Made by a program: the position numbers and the translations under genes
The notes under the pieces: generated by a model
What the model was told of the DNA's origin: nothing
Seen by the model: only the letters and a program-made list of their open reading frames with translations
The model's database searches: none
Part shown: positions 1 through 10,353 of the stretch, piece after piece
How positions within the stretch are numbered: position 1 is the stretch's first letter
Layout: each line of letters begins with the position of its first letter
DNA from: Moritella marina ATCC 15381
Lineage (GTDB): Bacteria; Pseudomonadota; Gammaproteobacteria; Enterobacterales; Moritellaceae
Assembly (NCBI RefSeq): GCF_008931805.1
Contig: NZ_CP044399.1
Coordinates: 3,459,370 to 3,523,369 of the forward strand
Direction of reading: 5' to 3'
Length of the DNA: 64,000 nt

Positions 1-2237
1 CGTTTCGCGTAAATAACCCCTTTCACCTGGCTCATACGGTTAATCAAATGACTTAGGGTGTCAATATTATAGAGCTCGATATTGATTTCTAATGTCGCTG
101 TTTGCAATTTCGCATCAGTGCGGGTATTCATCCCCACCACATGAATACGGTCGTTAGCGAAAATAGTCGTTAAGTCACGTAGCAAGCCACTACGATCACT
201 GGCATGTACCACCAGCGTCACGCCATAACCACCGCTAAAGTCACCACCCCAAACCGCATCGATAATACGCTCTGGCTGGCGATTACTTAAATCCGCATAC
301 TGCAAACAACCATTACGGTGAATCGAGATACCACGGCCTTGGGTGATATAACCAACAATGTCATCACCCGGGATCGGCTGACAACAATTGGCAATATGGG
401 TCATCAAATTACCCATACCTTCAACCACAATATGATCTTTACTGCGTTTTTTCTTCGGCTGATTTTGTGACTTTAGAACTTGTTGATCAACCAATTCTAG
501 CGCTAATTTATCTTCTTCTTCAGCTGTCGGCTGTAACAACAACACCTTAATGTGATTAATCACTTGATTAAGACGTGCATCACCACTACCAACCTGAGCT
601 AATAAATCTTCTAAGGTATTAGAATTAAAACGCTCAAACGCACAGCTAGCATCAGACAGCTGTAGCTTAAGTTTGTGCAGTTCACCTTCAAGCATGTCTT
701 TCCCCGCAGCCACATTCTTATCGCGGTCTAAGCGTTTAAAGTAGGTATTGATCTTAGCGCGTGCACGTGCTGATTTTACATACCCTAAGTTTGGTAATAA
801 CCAGTCACGGCTGGGGTTCGGGTTTTTCTGGGTGATGATCTCAATCTGATCGCCAGTTTGCAGCTCATACGTGAACGGCACGATACGGCCACTGATCTTG
901 GCACCAATACAGCGGTGACCAACCATACTATGCACATAGTAGGCAAAATCTAACGGCGTTGAACCTTGTGGCATATCAACCACATCACCTTTAGGTGTGA
1001 AAACATAAACGCGATCGTCGAACACCTGGCTGCGTAGCTCATCAACTAAACTACCACTCTCAGCCATGTCATCTTGCCATGCCAGTAACTTACGCAACCA
1101 ATCAATTTTCTCTTCGTAGCTGCCTTTTTTAGTACTATCAGCGCCTTCTTTGTAACGCCAATGCGCAGCAACACCTAATTCAGCGTCATCATGCATTTGT
1201 TTAGTACGGATCTGTACTTCAACCGCTTTACTCTCGTCTCCAACAGCAACCACAGTATGAATAGATTGATAACCATTGGCTTTTGGGTTTGCCACGTAAT
1301 CATCAAACTCACTTGGTATAGGACGGAATAAGTTGTGGATCACACCTAATGCCGCATAACAATCTTGCAACTCGGCAGCTATCACGCGCACAGCACGGAC
1401 GTCATAAAGACCGGTGAAATCCAAATTCTTCTTCTGCATCTTTTTCCAGATGCTGTAAATATGCTTGGGGCGGCCATACACTTCAACACGACCACCAGCG
1501 GCTTCAACACCCTCTTTCACTTGCGATACAAAGCTATCAATAAACTCTTCACGGTCAATACGGCGTTCAAGTAACAGCTTGGCTATTTGCTTATAGGTAT
1601 CTGGGTGAGAATAACGGAACGAAAGATCTTCGAGTTCCCATTTCAACTGACCAATACCAAGACGGTTTGCCAACGGAGAATAAATATCAGCAATTTCTTT
1701 GGCTGCTAGAACGCGTTCTTCTTCAGACGCATTCTTAACTTGGCGAAGATGACAAATACGCTCTGCTAACTTGATCACAATAGCACGCACATCATCAACA
1801 ATCGCCATTAACATACGGCGTAGATTATCGATCTGCGTTTCTGATGGTTTCTGTGATTTAGCTTGTAGCGTACGGATCGCGTCCATCTCTACAACAGCGA
1901 CAAGTAGTGGTAATAATTTACTGCCAAACAAACTTTCAATTTGTTCATTATCATATAATTTGGCATCAAAAAATGGATACAACAAGGCTACCTTTAAGGT
2001 ATCCATGTCCATATCCATCGTCATCAATATTTCGATCATTTCCACCCCGTAAGCAAGCAACGGGAAACGGAAATCAGCTTCATCTTCGACAGATTCAGCT
2101 GCTTCTTTTAATGCTAATTGAGTATATAGCTCAAATAATTCATCTTGCTCTGTCGAGGTGAGTGCTAGCGAAGACGTCCAAGTTTTCGCATCAAAATCTT
2201 CCGGATTGGTCAAATGAGAATCACGTACCGCAACCAT
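1..2237 (-). CDS. relA: GTP pyrophosphokinase RelA (3' end cut by window edge)
   Basis: Ribosome-associated (p)ppGpp synthetase of the stringent response, making pppGpp from ATP and GTP when uncharged tRNA enters the A site. The start MVAVRDSHLTNPEDF is typical of RelA. In order one sees a degenerate HD region (MAIVDDVRAIVIKLAERI), the synthetase core (GLYDVRAVRVIA, then NGYQSIHTVV), a TGS domain (VYVFTPKGDVVDMPQG), the zinc-finger region (HIANCCQPIPGDDIVG) and a C-terminal ACT/RRM domain. About 745 codons lie in the window and the family is about 744 residues, so only a few C-terminal residues are missing. The HD motif lacks the hydrolase histidine-aspartate pair, which favours RelA over SpoT. 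It follows rlmD with a 38-bp gap, probably in one operon as in enterobacteria. Confidence 0.97.
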   Translation of the reverse strand, partial: MVAVRDSHLTNPEDFDAKTWTSSLALTSTEQDELFELYTQLALKEAAESVEDEADFRFPLLAYGVEMIEILMTMDMDMDTLKVALLYPFFDAKLYDNEQIESLFGSKLLPLLVAVVEMDAIRTLQAKSQKPSETQIDNLRRMLMAIVDDVRAIVIKLAERICHLRQVKNASEEERVLAAKEIADIYSPLANRLGIGQLKWELEDLSFRYSHPDTYKQIAKLLLERRIDREEFIDSFVSQVKEGVEAAGGRVEVYGRPKHIYSIWKKMQKKNLDFTGLYDVRAVRVIAAELQDCYAALGVIHNLFRPIPSEFDDYVANPKANGYQSIHTVVAVGDESKAVEVQIRTKQMHDDAELGVAAHWRYKEGADSTKKGSYEEKIDWLRKLLAWQDDMAESGSLVDELRSQVFDDRVYVFTPKGDVVDMPQGSTPLDFAYYVHSMVGHRCIGAKISGRIVPFTYELQTGDQIEIITQKNPNPSRDWLLPNLGYVKSARARAKINTYFKRLDRDKNVAAGKDMLEGELHKLKLQLSDASCAFERFNSNTLEDLLAQVGSGDARLNQVINHIKVLLLQPTAEEEDKLALELVDQQVLKSQNQPKKKRSKDHIVVEGMGNLMTHIANCCQPIPGDDIVGYITQGRGISIHRNGCLQYADLSNRQPERIIDAVWGGDFSGGYGVTLVVHASDRSGLLRDLTTIFANDRIHVVGMNTRTDAKLQTATLEINIELYNIDTLSHLINRMSQVKGVIYAK

Positions 2238-2275
2238 GTCTTAATTCCTAACAAGATAAAATTTAAAAATACGCG

Positions 2276-3610
2276 TTAAACGCGTTCAAATAACGCCATT
2301 GACTCAACATGTCCCGTTTGTGGGAACATATCAATCATACCAAGGCATGTTAATTTATAATGCTTTTCCATCAACAGCTTCGAGTCTCGCGCTAATGTTG
2401 CTGGATTGCAAGATACATAGACAATTTTCTTCACTTTTAGTTTATGTAAATATTGCACTGTTTCAGCAGCACCTGCTCGGGCCGGATCTAATAGTACTTT
2501 ATCAAAACTATTTTTAGCCCAAGGTAACTTAGAAAAATCAGCCGATAGGTCTGCTTGATGGAATGTGGCATTATCGACATTGTTCGCCATTGCATTAATT
2601 TGTGCCTGACGCACCATTTCATCAACGCCTTCAACACCCACAACAGAATGACATAAACGTGCAATCGGCAAACTAAAGTTACCACCACCGCAGAACAAAT
2701 CTAATACGCGATCTTCAGCGTTTAAATCCAACCAGTCTAATGCTTGTGCCACCATTTTGTTATTCACAACAGGGTTAACTTGAATGAAGTTACCCGGTGT
2801 AAAACTGAGTTTAAATTCACCGTCGCTCAGTTGATACCACGCGGCGGGTGTATCCGGTGTTAATTTAACCACGGACTCTGGCTCAGGTTGCAGGTACACA
2901 CTGACTTGCTGCTCATTAGCAAAAGCTTGCAATAGACCTTGGTCTTTCGCATTTAACGGTTTTAAAATACGGAATAAGCAAATAATGCCAGAATCTACCG
3001 CAAACAACTCAATATGACCTAAATCACGACGTACTGTAAGCGTAGCAAGTAATGTGCGTAAAGGTTGGATCAATGCAGACAACGCAGGTACTAATACTGG
3101 GCATTGATTAATCGCGACCAATGATTTGCTATTACGCTCACGGAAACCAAAGACTAATTGCTTGGCTTTACGATCAAACATGACACTTAAACGCGCTGTA
3201 CGGCGATATTCCCAAGGCTGGGATAAAATAGGATCGGCAAAGTTAATATCGTTATTTTTACTGAAGTTCTGTAATAAACTAAACAGTGCTGTTTGTTTAT
3301 AATCAGCCTGAACGTCACTATCCAGTGTTTGTAAACTACAGCCGCCACAGGTTGCATAATGTGGGCACGCAGGTTCTATTCTTTGCTCAGAAGGAGTGAG
3401 TACTTTTCTTAATGTCGCTTTCGCATATTGCTTTTTTTGCTCAGTAATATTCACTGATACCCGCTCACCTGGTAGTCCACCAGCAACGAATATCGCTTTG
3501 CCATCAAGACGACCCAAACCTAGACCTTGGTGATCTAACTTCTCAATAGTGATCTCGACCGCTTTACTCGGAGTTTTCTGTACTTTTTTTGCTTTATAAA
3601 TTTGCGCCAT
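2276..3610 (-). CDS. rlmD: 23S rRNA (uracil(1939)-C5)-methyltransferase RlmD
   Basis: SAM-dependent methyltransferase that makes m5U1939 in 23S rRNA. An N-terminal TRAM domain (about residues 10-70) is followed by an iron-sulfur cysteine cluster (CPHYATCGGCSLQ), a Rossmann SAM site (VLDLFCGGGNFSLPIA) and the catalytic YVSCNPATLARD motif containing the nucleophilic cysteine. I place the start at the ATG at 3610 (MAQIYKAKK), which matches the family; an upstream in-frame TTG at 3622 would add four residues. The protein is about 444 residues, normal for RlmD. It lies upstream of relA and divergent from barA, the same arrangement as in E. coli. Confidence 0.95.
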   Translation of the reverse strand: MAQIYKAKKVQKTPSKAVEITIEKLDHQGLGLGRLDGKAIFVAGGLPGERVSVNITEQKKQYAKATLRKVLTPSEQRIEPACPHYATCGGCSLQTLDSDVQADYKQTALFSLLQNFSKNNDINFADPILSQPWEYRRTARLSVMFDRKAKQLVFGFRERNSKSLVAINQCPVLVPALSALIQPLRTLLATLTVRRDLGHIELFAVDSGIICLFRILKPLNAKDQGLLQAFANEQQVSVYLQPEPESVVKLTPDTPAAWYQLSDGEFKLSFTPGNFIQVNPVVNNKMVAQALDWLDLNAEDRVLDLFCGGGNFSLPIARLCHSVVGVEGVDEMVRQAQINAMANNVDNATFHQADLSADFSKLPWAKNSFDKVLLDPARAGAAETVQYLHKLKVKKIVYVSCNPATLARDSKLLMEKHYKLTCLGMIDMFPQTGHVESMALFERV

Positions 3611-3729
3611 ATTGATATACAACTATTGCCTATGTCATCATTAAGGTATTATTCTAACCTGCTTTCCCGCTTTATACTTTAAATAACTTCTGTAGATGGC
3701 ATTAAACCCGATACCAATAAGATGACTTT

Positions 3730-6465
3730 ATGACTAAATACGGACTTCGTGCCAAAGTAATGTCGCTGACAATTTTACCGACTGTTTTGATCGGTACATT
3801 ATTAGCCAGCTATTTCACCTTTAACCGTTATCAGCAATTAGAAACGGTGCTTATTGAGCAAGGTGTTAATATTATCGAACCACTGGCAATTGCCAGCGAA
3901 TACGGGATGTTACAAAACAGCCGTGAATCGCTGAAAAAACTGCTCGGTTTAACCCATCGCAAGTTTGCCCCCACCATTAAAAGTATCGCCATTTTTGATA
4001 CCAATAATAAACTCTTTGTAACCAGTAATTATCACCGTAATTTTTCGGTATTGAAAAATCCCGACGGGATCAAATTACCGGAAACTACTCAAGTCGAAGT
4101 GCTTGATGATTACATTATTCTACGTTCACCTATTATTGCCGAAATTGACAATAACAACTTCCCGTTAAACTTAGAAAATCCAGAGCAGATCCTCGGTTAC
4201 TTATCGATTCAATTGATTCGAGACAAAGCCATATTACTGCAATACCGTGATACCACAGTATCGGTCTTTATTGTGTTACTGGGCTTTTTCACTGCGCTTA
4301 TCTTCTCCTGGCGATTAGTTAAAAACGTAACCCAGCCCATTACCGACATGGTTACCGTTGTCGATAGGATCAGGGAGGGCCGGCTTGATGCCCGAGTCAC
4401 AGGTGATCACACAGGTGAATTAGCTCTGCTCAAAAATGGTATTAACTCCATGGCTAAATCACTGTCGGCGTATCATGAAGAAATGCAGCAAAACATTGAT
4501 CAAGCGACATCCGATCTGCGCGAAACATTAGAACAAATTGAGATCCAAAATATTGAATTGGATATGGCGAAAAAACGAGCCCAAGCCGCTGCACGGGTTA
4601 AATCTGAATTCTTGGCGAACATGAGTCATGAATTAAGAACGCCACTCAACGGGGTGATCGGTTTCTCTCGTCAGTTATTAAAAACATCGCTGAGCCCGAA
4701 TCAAACGGATTATTTACAGACAATTGAAAAATCAGCCAATAATCTACTTAATATTATTAATGACATTCTTGATTTTTCTAAACTTGAAGCCGGTAAACTC
4801 ACCTTAGAACAAATACCCTTTAACCTACGAGACACGATTGAAGAAGCGGCGATACTACTCGCACCAACCGTACATGATAAAGGTCTGGAATTATCGCTAC
4901 ACGTCGATAAAAATGTACCTGATGGTATTATTGGTGACCCATTCCGTTTCCAACAAGTCATCACCAATTTATTGGGTAATGCAATCAAATTTACTGAAAA
5001 TGGTAATATTGATATCCATATCGAATTACTGGAATGGACCGGCAATAGTGTCACCATTCAAACCAATATCCGCGATACTGGGATTGGTATTTCAGATCAG
5101 CAACAAGCACAACTATTTCAAGCCTTTAATCAGGCTGACACCAGTATTTCACGTCGTTATGGTGGTACCGGTTTAGGCCTAGTGATAACCCAACGTTTAG
5201 TTGAATTTATGGGTGGAGAGATCTCACTTGATTCAGACTTGGGGCAAGGCTCTAACTTTAAATTCTCATTGAAATTTAATGTTACCGCTAATTCATTATC
5301 AGAACCACTACCAGTAAGTAACTTTAAAGGTAAACAAGTACTCTTGTATGAAGCAGATAATTACTCTGCTCGGTCATTAATCTCATTGCTGAATAGCTGG
5401 GATTTAGACGTATTACATTGTGCTAATGAAGCAGAATGGCAGCACTATATTAATCAGCCTTACTACTGTGTTGTGATTGCCCAAAATGATGAAAGCAACT
5501 TAACGCCGATGTATGACAAGATGAGTCAGTGCCATGACATTAATGCTGCAGTCGTGGTACTCATTAATTCATCAGACCCTTGTCTGCAAGAAGAAATTAT
5601 TCGTATCGGCGCAAAACACTGCCTGACGAAACCGTGTAACCACCGTAAATTAGTAAACGCATTAGCTTACCTCGAAAAGCCTGATGAATTGCCTGTACCA
5701 CAGTTAAAAATAGAAAAACCAAAAGCCAAAGTAGATCTGTCTATTTTAGCCGTCGATGATAATCCTGCGAACCTAAAATTAATTAGCGCGATGCTGACCG
5801 ATTCCGTCACGACGATAGAAATATGCTCCAATGGCGCCGAGGCCGTAGCGAAAGCCAATGAAATGGATTTTGATATTATCTTTATGGATATCCAAATGCC
5901 TATAATGGACGGTATTAGCGCCTGTAGAGCTATTCGATCGGGTACTCGCAACCAATCAACGCCTATCATTGCAGTCACCGCACATGCGATGAGTGGTGAG
6001 CGTGACCGCCTCTTGAGTAAAGGGATGGATGACTACTTAACCAAACCAATTGATGAATCTATTTTGAAGCGCACTCTACAACAGTGGAGTGGCTCATCGC
6101 ATGATAACACCACAGTGAAAAATCACATTTTAGATTGGCCGTTGACCTTACAGCGTTCTATGGGGAAAGAGGATCTTGCGGTAGATATGTTAGAAATGTT
6201 TATCAATAGTCTGCCTGAAATCAGCGAGCATTTGGAACAAGCATTAGCACGTAGCTTGTCACGCTCTGAATTTAAGAAAATTATTCATAAATTCCACGGC
6301 GGTGCTGCTTGTTGTGGGGTATTGCCAATCCAGAATTTGGCCGACCAAATTGAACGCGGATTACGTAAGGGGGCTGAAATCGAAGATGTCGAACCGGAAA
6401 TCTTTGAATTGCAGGAAGCCATTGAAACCATCATTAAGGAAGCTCAGCCTTACCTACCAAATTAG
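3730..6465 (+). CDS. barA: Hybrid sensor histidine kinase BarA
   Basis: Tripartite membrane sensor kinase that phosphorylates the response regulator UvrY/GacA, which drives CsrB-type small RNAs. Visible in order: TM1 (about residues 9-28), a periplasmic domain, TM2 (about 176-196), a HAMP linker, a HisKA H-box ([16 protein letters not shown], His about 300), the ATPase domain with N and G boxes ([18 protein letters not shown]), a degenerate receiver-like region (about 530-650), a true receiver with phosphoacceptor Asp about 720 ([11 protein letters not shown]), and a C-terminal HPt domain ([12 protein letters not shown], His about 853). At 911 residues it matches E. coli BarA (918). It is transcribed away from rlmD, as in E. 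coli. Confidence 0.95.
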   Translation: MTKYGLRAKVMSLTILPTVLIGTLLASYFTFNRYQQLETVLIEQGVNIIEPLAIASEYGMLQNSRESLKKLLGLTHRKFAPTIKSIAIFDTNNKLFVTSNYHRNFSVLKNPDGIKLPETTQVEVLDDYIILRSPIIAEIDNNNFPLNLENPEQILGYLSIQLIRDKAILLQYRDTTVSVFIVLLGFFTALIFSWRLVKNVTQPITDMVTVVDRIREGRLDARVTGDHTGELALLKNGINSMAKSLSAYHEEMQQNIDQATSDLRETLEQIEIQNIELDMAKKRAQAAARVKSEFLANMSHELRTPLNGVIGFSRQLLKTSLSPNQTDYLQTIEKSANNLLNIINDILDFSKLEAGKLTLEQIPFNLRDTIEEAAILLAPTVHDKGLELSLHVDKNVPDGIIGDPFRFQQVITNLLGNAIKFTENGNIDIHIELLEWTGNSVTIQTNIRDTGIGISDQQQAQLFQAFNQADTSISRRYGGTGLGLVITQRLVEFMGGEISLDSDLGQGSNFKFSLKFNVTANSLSEPLPVSNFKGKQVLLYEADNYSARSLISLLNSWDLDVLHCANEAEWQHYINQPYYCVVIAQNDESNLTPMYDKMSQCHDINAAVVVLINSSDPCLQEEIIRIGAKHCLTKPCNHRKLVNALAYLEKPDELPVPQLKIEKPKAKVDLSILAVDDNPANLKLISAMLTDSVTTIEICSNGAEAVAKANEMDFDIIFMDIQMPIMDGISACRAIRSGTRNQSTPIIAVTAHAMSGERDRLLSKGMDDYLTKPIDESILKRTLQQWSGSSHDNTTVKNHILDWPLTLQRSMGKEDLAVDMLEMFINSLPEISEHLEQALARSLSRSEFKKIIHKFHGGAACCGVLPIQNLADQIERGLRKGAEIEDVEPEIFELQEAIETIIKEAQPYLPN

Positions 6466-6527
6466 CCTTATCCAACTCGACCTAGTTTCATAACAGTATT
6501 GCAAACATGGTGGTGAGGTTATTAAAG

Positions 6528-6550
6528 GTGCCAGCAAGGATGCTAGGCAC
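6528..6550. terminator. Possible barA terminator hairpin
   Basis: GTGCCAGCA pairs with TGCTAGGCAC across an AGGA loop, with one bulge. There is only a weak T-rich stretch after it. It lies between the convergent barA and the LysR gene, so it could end transcription from either side. Confidence 0.35.
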
Positions 6551-6555
6551 TGCTG

Positions 6556-7437
6556 TTATCTTTCATCTACCGATGCCAATAACAGATAATATAACCCTTT
6601 CGCCGCAGACCCGGTCTTTGCCCCTTTTGGCAAAGTGAGATGCAAAGGTACATGGTAACAATTTGAATACTCGACGTTAAGCACTACTATATCGCAATCC
6701 TTATTCTGCTCAACTATATGCTTTGGTAAACGACAATAACCCAAACCTTGCTTAACCGCCTGCCAAGCGTGATCAAAGTTATCGACTGTAATACGCTGAC
6801 TCGACTTTAGCCAACCCACATCAATATTATCTTCCACGCCTAAATCTCGAATGACAATTTGCCTATTTACCGTTAAATCAGCCAAACAAGGTTCAGCCTT
6901 ACCCGCTAATGGGTGCCCTTTTATAACCACTGGCAACATACTCACAGTACCAAATGATTCACAAGGATGGTTAGTGATTGGAAAGTTAATAATAGAAATA
7001 TCAGCTTGTTGCTCTTCTACCATACTCGTTGTTTTTGATAACGATGTTTCTACAATTTTAATCGATGTCGTACTGTTCTGCGCAAGGAATCCAGCCAACG
7101 GTCCATACAACCACTGTCGGTCGCATAGATGATCAATGGCAATCACCAGTTCAGATTCCATCCCCTGTGTTAACTGAGAGCTGATTTCCTCTAAGGCCTG
7201 CGCTTGATCAATCATCGACTGCGCCCTGCGTAATAACGACTTACCGTCCTCAGAGAGTACAGCCCGTCGGCCTTTTATTTTAACAAGTGATACGCCAAGT
7301 TGATCTTCAAGCTTCTTAATTGCATAGATCAAGGTGGTATGGCTCTTATTCAATACAGTCGCGGCAGCTTGAATACTTCCCGCCTTATCAACTTCAGATA
7401 AGGTCAGCCATTGATCTAGTGTTGTCTTTAATCTCAT
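6556..7437 (-). CDS. LysR-family transcriptional regulator
   Basis: The N-terminal winged helix-turn-helix is clear (about residues 1-60, AGSIQAAATVLNKSHTTL then LEDQLGVSL), followed by the linker helix and a substrate-binding domain of periplasmic-binding-protein fold. I choose the ATG at 7437 (MRLKTTLDQWLTL), giving 293 residues; the in-frame ATG at 7488 would place 17 extra, non-homologous residues over the intergenic palindrome. It is divergent from the small monooxygenase-like gene at 7576, the usual layout for a LysR regulator and its target. The ligand cannot be told from sequence. Confidence 0.88.
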   Translation of the reverse strand: MRLKTTLDQWLTLSEVDKAGSIQAAATVLNKSHTTLIYAIKKLEDQLGVSLVKIKGRRAVLSEDGKSLLRRAQSMIDQAQALEEISSQLTQGMESELVIAIDHLCDRQWLYGPLAGFLAQNSTTSIKIVETSLSKTTSMVEEQQADISIINFPITNHPCESFGTVSMLPVVIKGHPLAGKAEPCLADLTVNRQIVIRDLGVEDNIDVGWLKSSQRITVDNFDHAWQAVKQGLGYCRLPKHIVEQNKDCDIVVLNVEYSNCYHVPLHLTLPKGAKTGSAAKGLYYLLLASVDER

Positions 7438-7471
7438 TGGTCTATTTATTCCACAGTTACACGCAGTTTTA

Positions 7472-7487
7472 TGAACTTTTATGTTCA
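7472..7487. promoter_or_regulatory. Candidate LysR-type operator between divergent genes
   Basis: A 16-bp inverted repeat, TGAAC-TTTTAT-GTTCA, sits between the LysR start (7437) and the YdhR-like start (7576). A TATTAT -10-like hexamer follows at about 7498, so the palindrome would overlap the -35 region of the plus-strand gene. This is typical for LysR activators but is inferred from position and symmetry only. Confidence 0.55.
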
Positions 7488-7575
7488 ATTTTTATTGGTA
7501 TTATAGTGCACATACAAGAACAACAAAAAGCCTCCCGCTTTATTTTGTTCACGAATACACGATTGGAGATATATC

Positions 7576-7890
7576 ATGCAAAAATTATTACAAGTAGATT
7601 TCGATTTCACAGTTCCATTTGGTGATGAAATGTCGGCAATGATGGTTGGGTTAGCTAAATCGATCAATCATGAGCCTGGGATGGTTTGGAAAATTTGGAC
7701 TGAAAATAAAACAGAAAAATTAGGCGGCGGTATTTATTTATTTGAAAATGAAGCGTATGCACAGGCTTACTTAGCGATGCATACTGCACGATTGCACAGT
7801 ATGGGGATAACAGACGTGAGAGGTTATATTTTCGATATCAACATGCCTTTATCGACAATTAATCATGCGCCTATTACCAAAACAGCATAA
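7576..7890 (+). CDS. YdhR-like small monooxygenase family protein
   Basis: A 104-residue protein resembling the YdhR family of dimeric ferredoxin-like alpha/beta-barrel putative monooxygenases. Typical features are the N-terminal strand (LLQVDFDFTVPFGDEM), the central MVWKIWTENKTEKLGGGIYLF and the C-terminal DVRGYIFDINMPLS. A good ribosome site (TTGGAG) precedes the ATG. No cofactor motif is expected, because related folds oxidise aromatic substrates without one. The divergent LysR gene suggests regulation by an aromatic or oxidised small molecule, which is inference. The substrate is unknown. Confidence 0.8.
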   Translation: MQKLLQVDFDFTVPFGDEMSAMMVGLAKSINHEPGMVWKIWTENKTEKLGGGIYLFENEAYAQAYLAMHTARLHSMGITDVRGYIFDINMPLSTINHAPITKTA

Positions 7891-7901
7891 TACTAAACAA
7901 T

Positions 7902-7934
7902 TCAAAGCGTTTAACATGTCGCTAAACGCTTTGA
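7902..7934. terminator. Hairpin between convergent ydhR-like gene and pdxJ
   Basis: A perfect 12-bp inverted repeat (TCAAAGCGTTTA / TAAACGCTTTGA, 9-nt loop) lies between convergent genes. No T-run follows on either side, so it may stabilise 3' ends rather than be a classical intrinsic terminator. Confidence 0.5.
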
Positions 7935-7969
7935 CATTGATTTACATCGACTAATTAAGCGTAATAATC

Positions 7970-8707
7970 TTAACTATTATTACGTGCTTCTTGCATGATA
8001 ATTTGCATGTCTTTCACTGCTTTACCTAAACCATCAAATGCCGCACGAGCAATAATTGCATGGCCGATATTCAATTCGTAAATTTCAGGAATAGCCGCAA
8101 TTGGTTGCACGTTATGATAATGTAGACCATGGCCAGCGTTGACTTTCAGGCCCGCTTGATGCGCGTAACTTACACCTGCAGAAATCTTCTTCAGTTCAGC
8201 TTGTTGCTCAGATTCAGATTCAGCATCCGCATAAGCACCCGTGTGCACTTCAATATAGGGTGCGCCAGAAGCCACAGCTGCATCGATTTGTTCTTTATCG
8301 GCATCAATAAATAACGACACGAGAATGCCCGCTTCGCTTAAACGCGTCACAGCTTTGGTGATCTTATCTTGTTGACCAAGTACGTCCAAGCCACCTTCAG
8401 TCGTCAGCTCTTCACGCTTTTCTGGTACTAAACAAACAAACTCAGGTTTGATCTCACAAGCAATATCCAACATCTCTGTGGTTACAGCCATTTCCAGATT
8501 CATACGTGTTTGAATCGTTTCTTTTAATACGCGAACATCACGGTCGACAATATGACGACGATCTTCACGTAAATGCACTGTAATACCGTCTGCGCCGTTT
8601 AGTTCTGCAACGGCAGCGGCATGTACAGGATCAGGGTAAGTCGTACCGCGAGCTTGGCGTAAGGTTGCGATGTGGTCAATGTTGATACCTAGAAAGATCT
8701 TATTCAC
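7970..8707 (-). CDS. pdxJ: Pyridoxine 5'-phosphate synthase PdxJ
   Basis: Last ring-closing step of de novo vitamin B6 synthesis, condensing 3-amino-1-hydroxyacetone 1-phosphate with deoxyxylulose 5-phosphate. The TIM-barrel start is characteristic ([17 protein letters not shown]), as are [16 protein letters not shown], the central EVHTGAYA and the phosphate-binding region near the end ([13 protein letters not shown]). The length, 245 residues, is normal. It is the last gene of the lepA-lepB-rnc-era-recO-pdxJ run, 13 bp after recO. In E. coli acpS follows; here the run ends at a hairpin. Confidence 0.97.
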   Translation of the reverse strand: MNKIFLGINIDHIATLRQARGTTYPDPVHAAAVAELNGADGITVHLREDRRHIVDRDVRVLKETIQTRMNLEMAVTTEMLDIACEIKPEFVCLVPEKREELTTEGGLDVLGQQDKITKAVTRLSEAGILVSLFIDADKEQIDAAVASGAPYIEVHTGAYADAESESEQQAELKKISAGVSYAHQAGLKVNAGHGLHYHNVQPIAAIPEIYELNIGHAIIARAAFDGLGKAVKDMQIIMQEARNNS

Positions 8708-8720
8708 GTTTAATTCCCTT

Positions 8721-9428
8721 TTATCTATTTTTCAGCGGTTTATTAACAAACAGTTCTCTGCTTTTCAACGGTTTGTTGCCCAGATAGGGTAACAAAATTT
8801 GCCGACAAAAACGTTTTGCAGCGGCTAAATTTTCTGGATTAAATTGTCGTTGCTCAAATGCCAGCAAGTCTTTACCTAAAAATGAACTGCCCACAGCGAC
8901 TTTATAAATGGATGGTACTATCCCAACATGCGGTACATATTTATACATACGCTCGGGGAAGACGGCATCCATCGTATCAGCACAATAGCTTAACGCACCA
9001 ATGTTACCTAAACATTGCATTAAATTTAATTCAAATGCACGCAATAACGGTTCGAGAGGTTCACGTTTGGCTAACGCTAATAAGGCATGTTGATAATGAG
9101 AAAATAATTCGGGGTTAGCTTGTTCACTGGCAAGTAAACGATAAAGTAATTCGTTGAGGTAAAAACTAGCGTAGAGATGCTTACCGGTAAGCGGTAATGA
9201 ATTAGATACCGCCTCAACCTGACGCATAGACTTGAGTCCACCTTTGCCGGCATAGGCGATATTAAGTAAAGTAAACGGCTGTAAAATTGCACTTTGACTG
9301 TTTTTACGCCCTCGCCCTGCACGTCCCACTAACGCTATTTTACCATCGTTAATGGTAAAGAAGTCGATTAATAAACTCGACTCCTTAAAAGGGCGACGAT
9401 GCAGTACAAAGGCGTTTTGTAAGTCCAT
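8721..9428 (-). CDS. recO: DNA repair protein RecO
   Basis: RecFOR-pathway mediator that binds SSB-coated single-stranded DNA and helps load RecA. The N-terminal OB fold is recognisable ([20 protein letters not shown], then [10 protein letters not shown]), with a mainly helical C-terminal part. At 235 residues it is close to the usual 240. The extreme C-terminus carries a short duplication ([11 protein letters not shown] then NKPLKNR), encoded by an imperfect 33-bp-period tandem repeat at 8725-8777. It is 13 bp after era, as in other gammaproteobacteria. Confidence 0.93.
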   Translation of the reverse strand: MDLQNAFVLHRRPFKESSLLIDFFTINDGKIALVGRAGRGRKNSQSAILQPFTLLNIAYAGKGGLKSMRQVEAVSNSLPLTGKHLYASFYLNELLYRLLASEQANPELFSHYQHALLALAKREPLEPLLRAFELNLMQCLGNIGALSYCADTMDAVFPERMYKYVPHVGIVPSIYKVAVGSSFLGKDLLAFEQRQFNPENLAAAKRFCRQILLPYLGNKPLKSRELFVNKPLKNR

Positions 9429-9441
9429 GCAATATCGCTAT

Positions 9442-10353
9442 TTAAACTTCGTCTCCGTAACCTAAGCTACGAAGTGCACGTTCATCATCAGCCCAACCAG
9501 ACTTCACTTTAACCCAACATTCTAAGAATACTTTATTATCAAATAAAGTCTCCATATCACGTCGCGCTTCAGTACCGATTGTTTTTAGTTTCGTGCCTTT
9601 GTTACCAATAACCATACGTTTTTGGGTATCACGTTCCACTAAAATTAACGCATTGATATGGAACGTACCGTTTTCACTTACTTTAAACTGCTCGATCTCA
9701 ACAGTCGTTGAGTATGGCAGTTCTTGGCCTGTGAAACGCATTAGTTTTTCACGAATGATTTCAGATGCCATGAAACGTGAAGAACGATCCGTTACGTAAT
9801 CTTCAGGGAAGTAAAAATCACCTTCCTGTAGTTGCTTCGAACAAATACCACGTAGCATTTCTACGTTAGTGCCTTTCGTTGCCGAGATAGGGATGATTTC
9901 TGCGAAGTTAAACTTCTCAGCCAATACCTGAAGATGAGGCATTAGTTCTTCCGCTTTATCTTTGATCGCATCGGTTTTATTAACAGCCAAGTAAATTGGG
10001 CATTTAATATCACGTAGCTTGTTTAATACCATGTCGTCATCTTCGGTCCAACGCGTACCATCAACAACAAATACCACGGCATCAACATCGATATCTTTTA
10101 GTGAACTGCTTGCTGCACGGTTCATTAAACGGTTGATCGCACGTTTTTCATCGATGTGTAGGCCTGGAGTATCAACATAAACCGTTTGACGGTTTTCTTC
10201 AGTATCAATACCTAGAATACGGTGACGAGTCGTTTGTGGCTTACGCGAGGTAATACTTACCTTTTGTCCCAGGATGCGGTTTAATAACGTTGATTTACCA
10301 ACGTTAGGACGACCAACGATGGCAACAAAGCCGCTATAAGTCATATCACTCAT
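9442..10353 (-). CDS. era: Ribosome-assembly GTPase Era
   Basis: Essential GTPase that binds the 3' end of 16S rRNA during 30S assembly. The N-terminal G domain has [12 protein letters not shown] (G1), the TTRH switch (G2), DTPG (G3) and NKTD (G4); a C-terminal KH domain includes [13 protein letters not shown]. At 303 residues it is full length. The start overlaps the rnc stop by 4 bp (10350-10353), implying translational coupling, and recO follows directly. Confidence 0.97.
   Translation of the reverse strand: MSDMTYSGFVAIVGRPNVGKSTLLNRILGQKVSITSRKPQTTRHRILGIDTEENRQTVYVDTPGLHIDEKRAINRLMNRAASSSLKDIDVDAVVFVVDGTRWTEDDDMVLNKLRDIKCPIYLAVNKTDAIKDKAEELMPHLQVLAEKFNFAEIIPISATKGTNVEMLRGICSKQLQEGDFYFPEDYVTDRSSRFMASEIIREKLMRFTGQELPYSTTVEIEQFKVSENGTFHINALILVERDTQKRMVIGNKGTKLKTIGTEARRDMETLFDNKVFLECWVKVKSGWADDERALRSLGYGDEV

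Noticed and set aside
1365-2161. Several plus-strand ORFs over relA
   Set aside because: They are shadows of relA in other frames, with low-complexity translations and no ribosome sites.
7438-7488. Longer LysR start giving 17 extra residues (MNIKVHKTACNCGINRP)
   Set aside because: It covers the intergenic palindrome and the extra residues do not resemble LysR proteins; the ATG at 7437 begins with the usual HTH lead-in.
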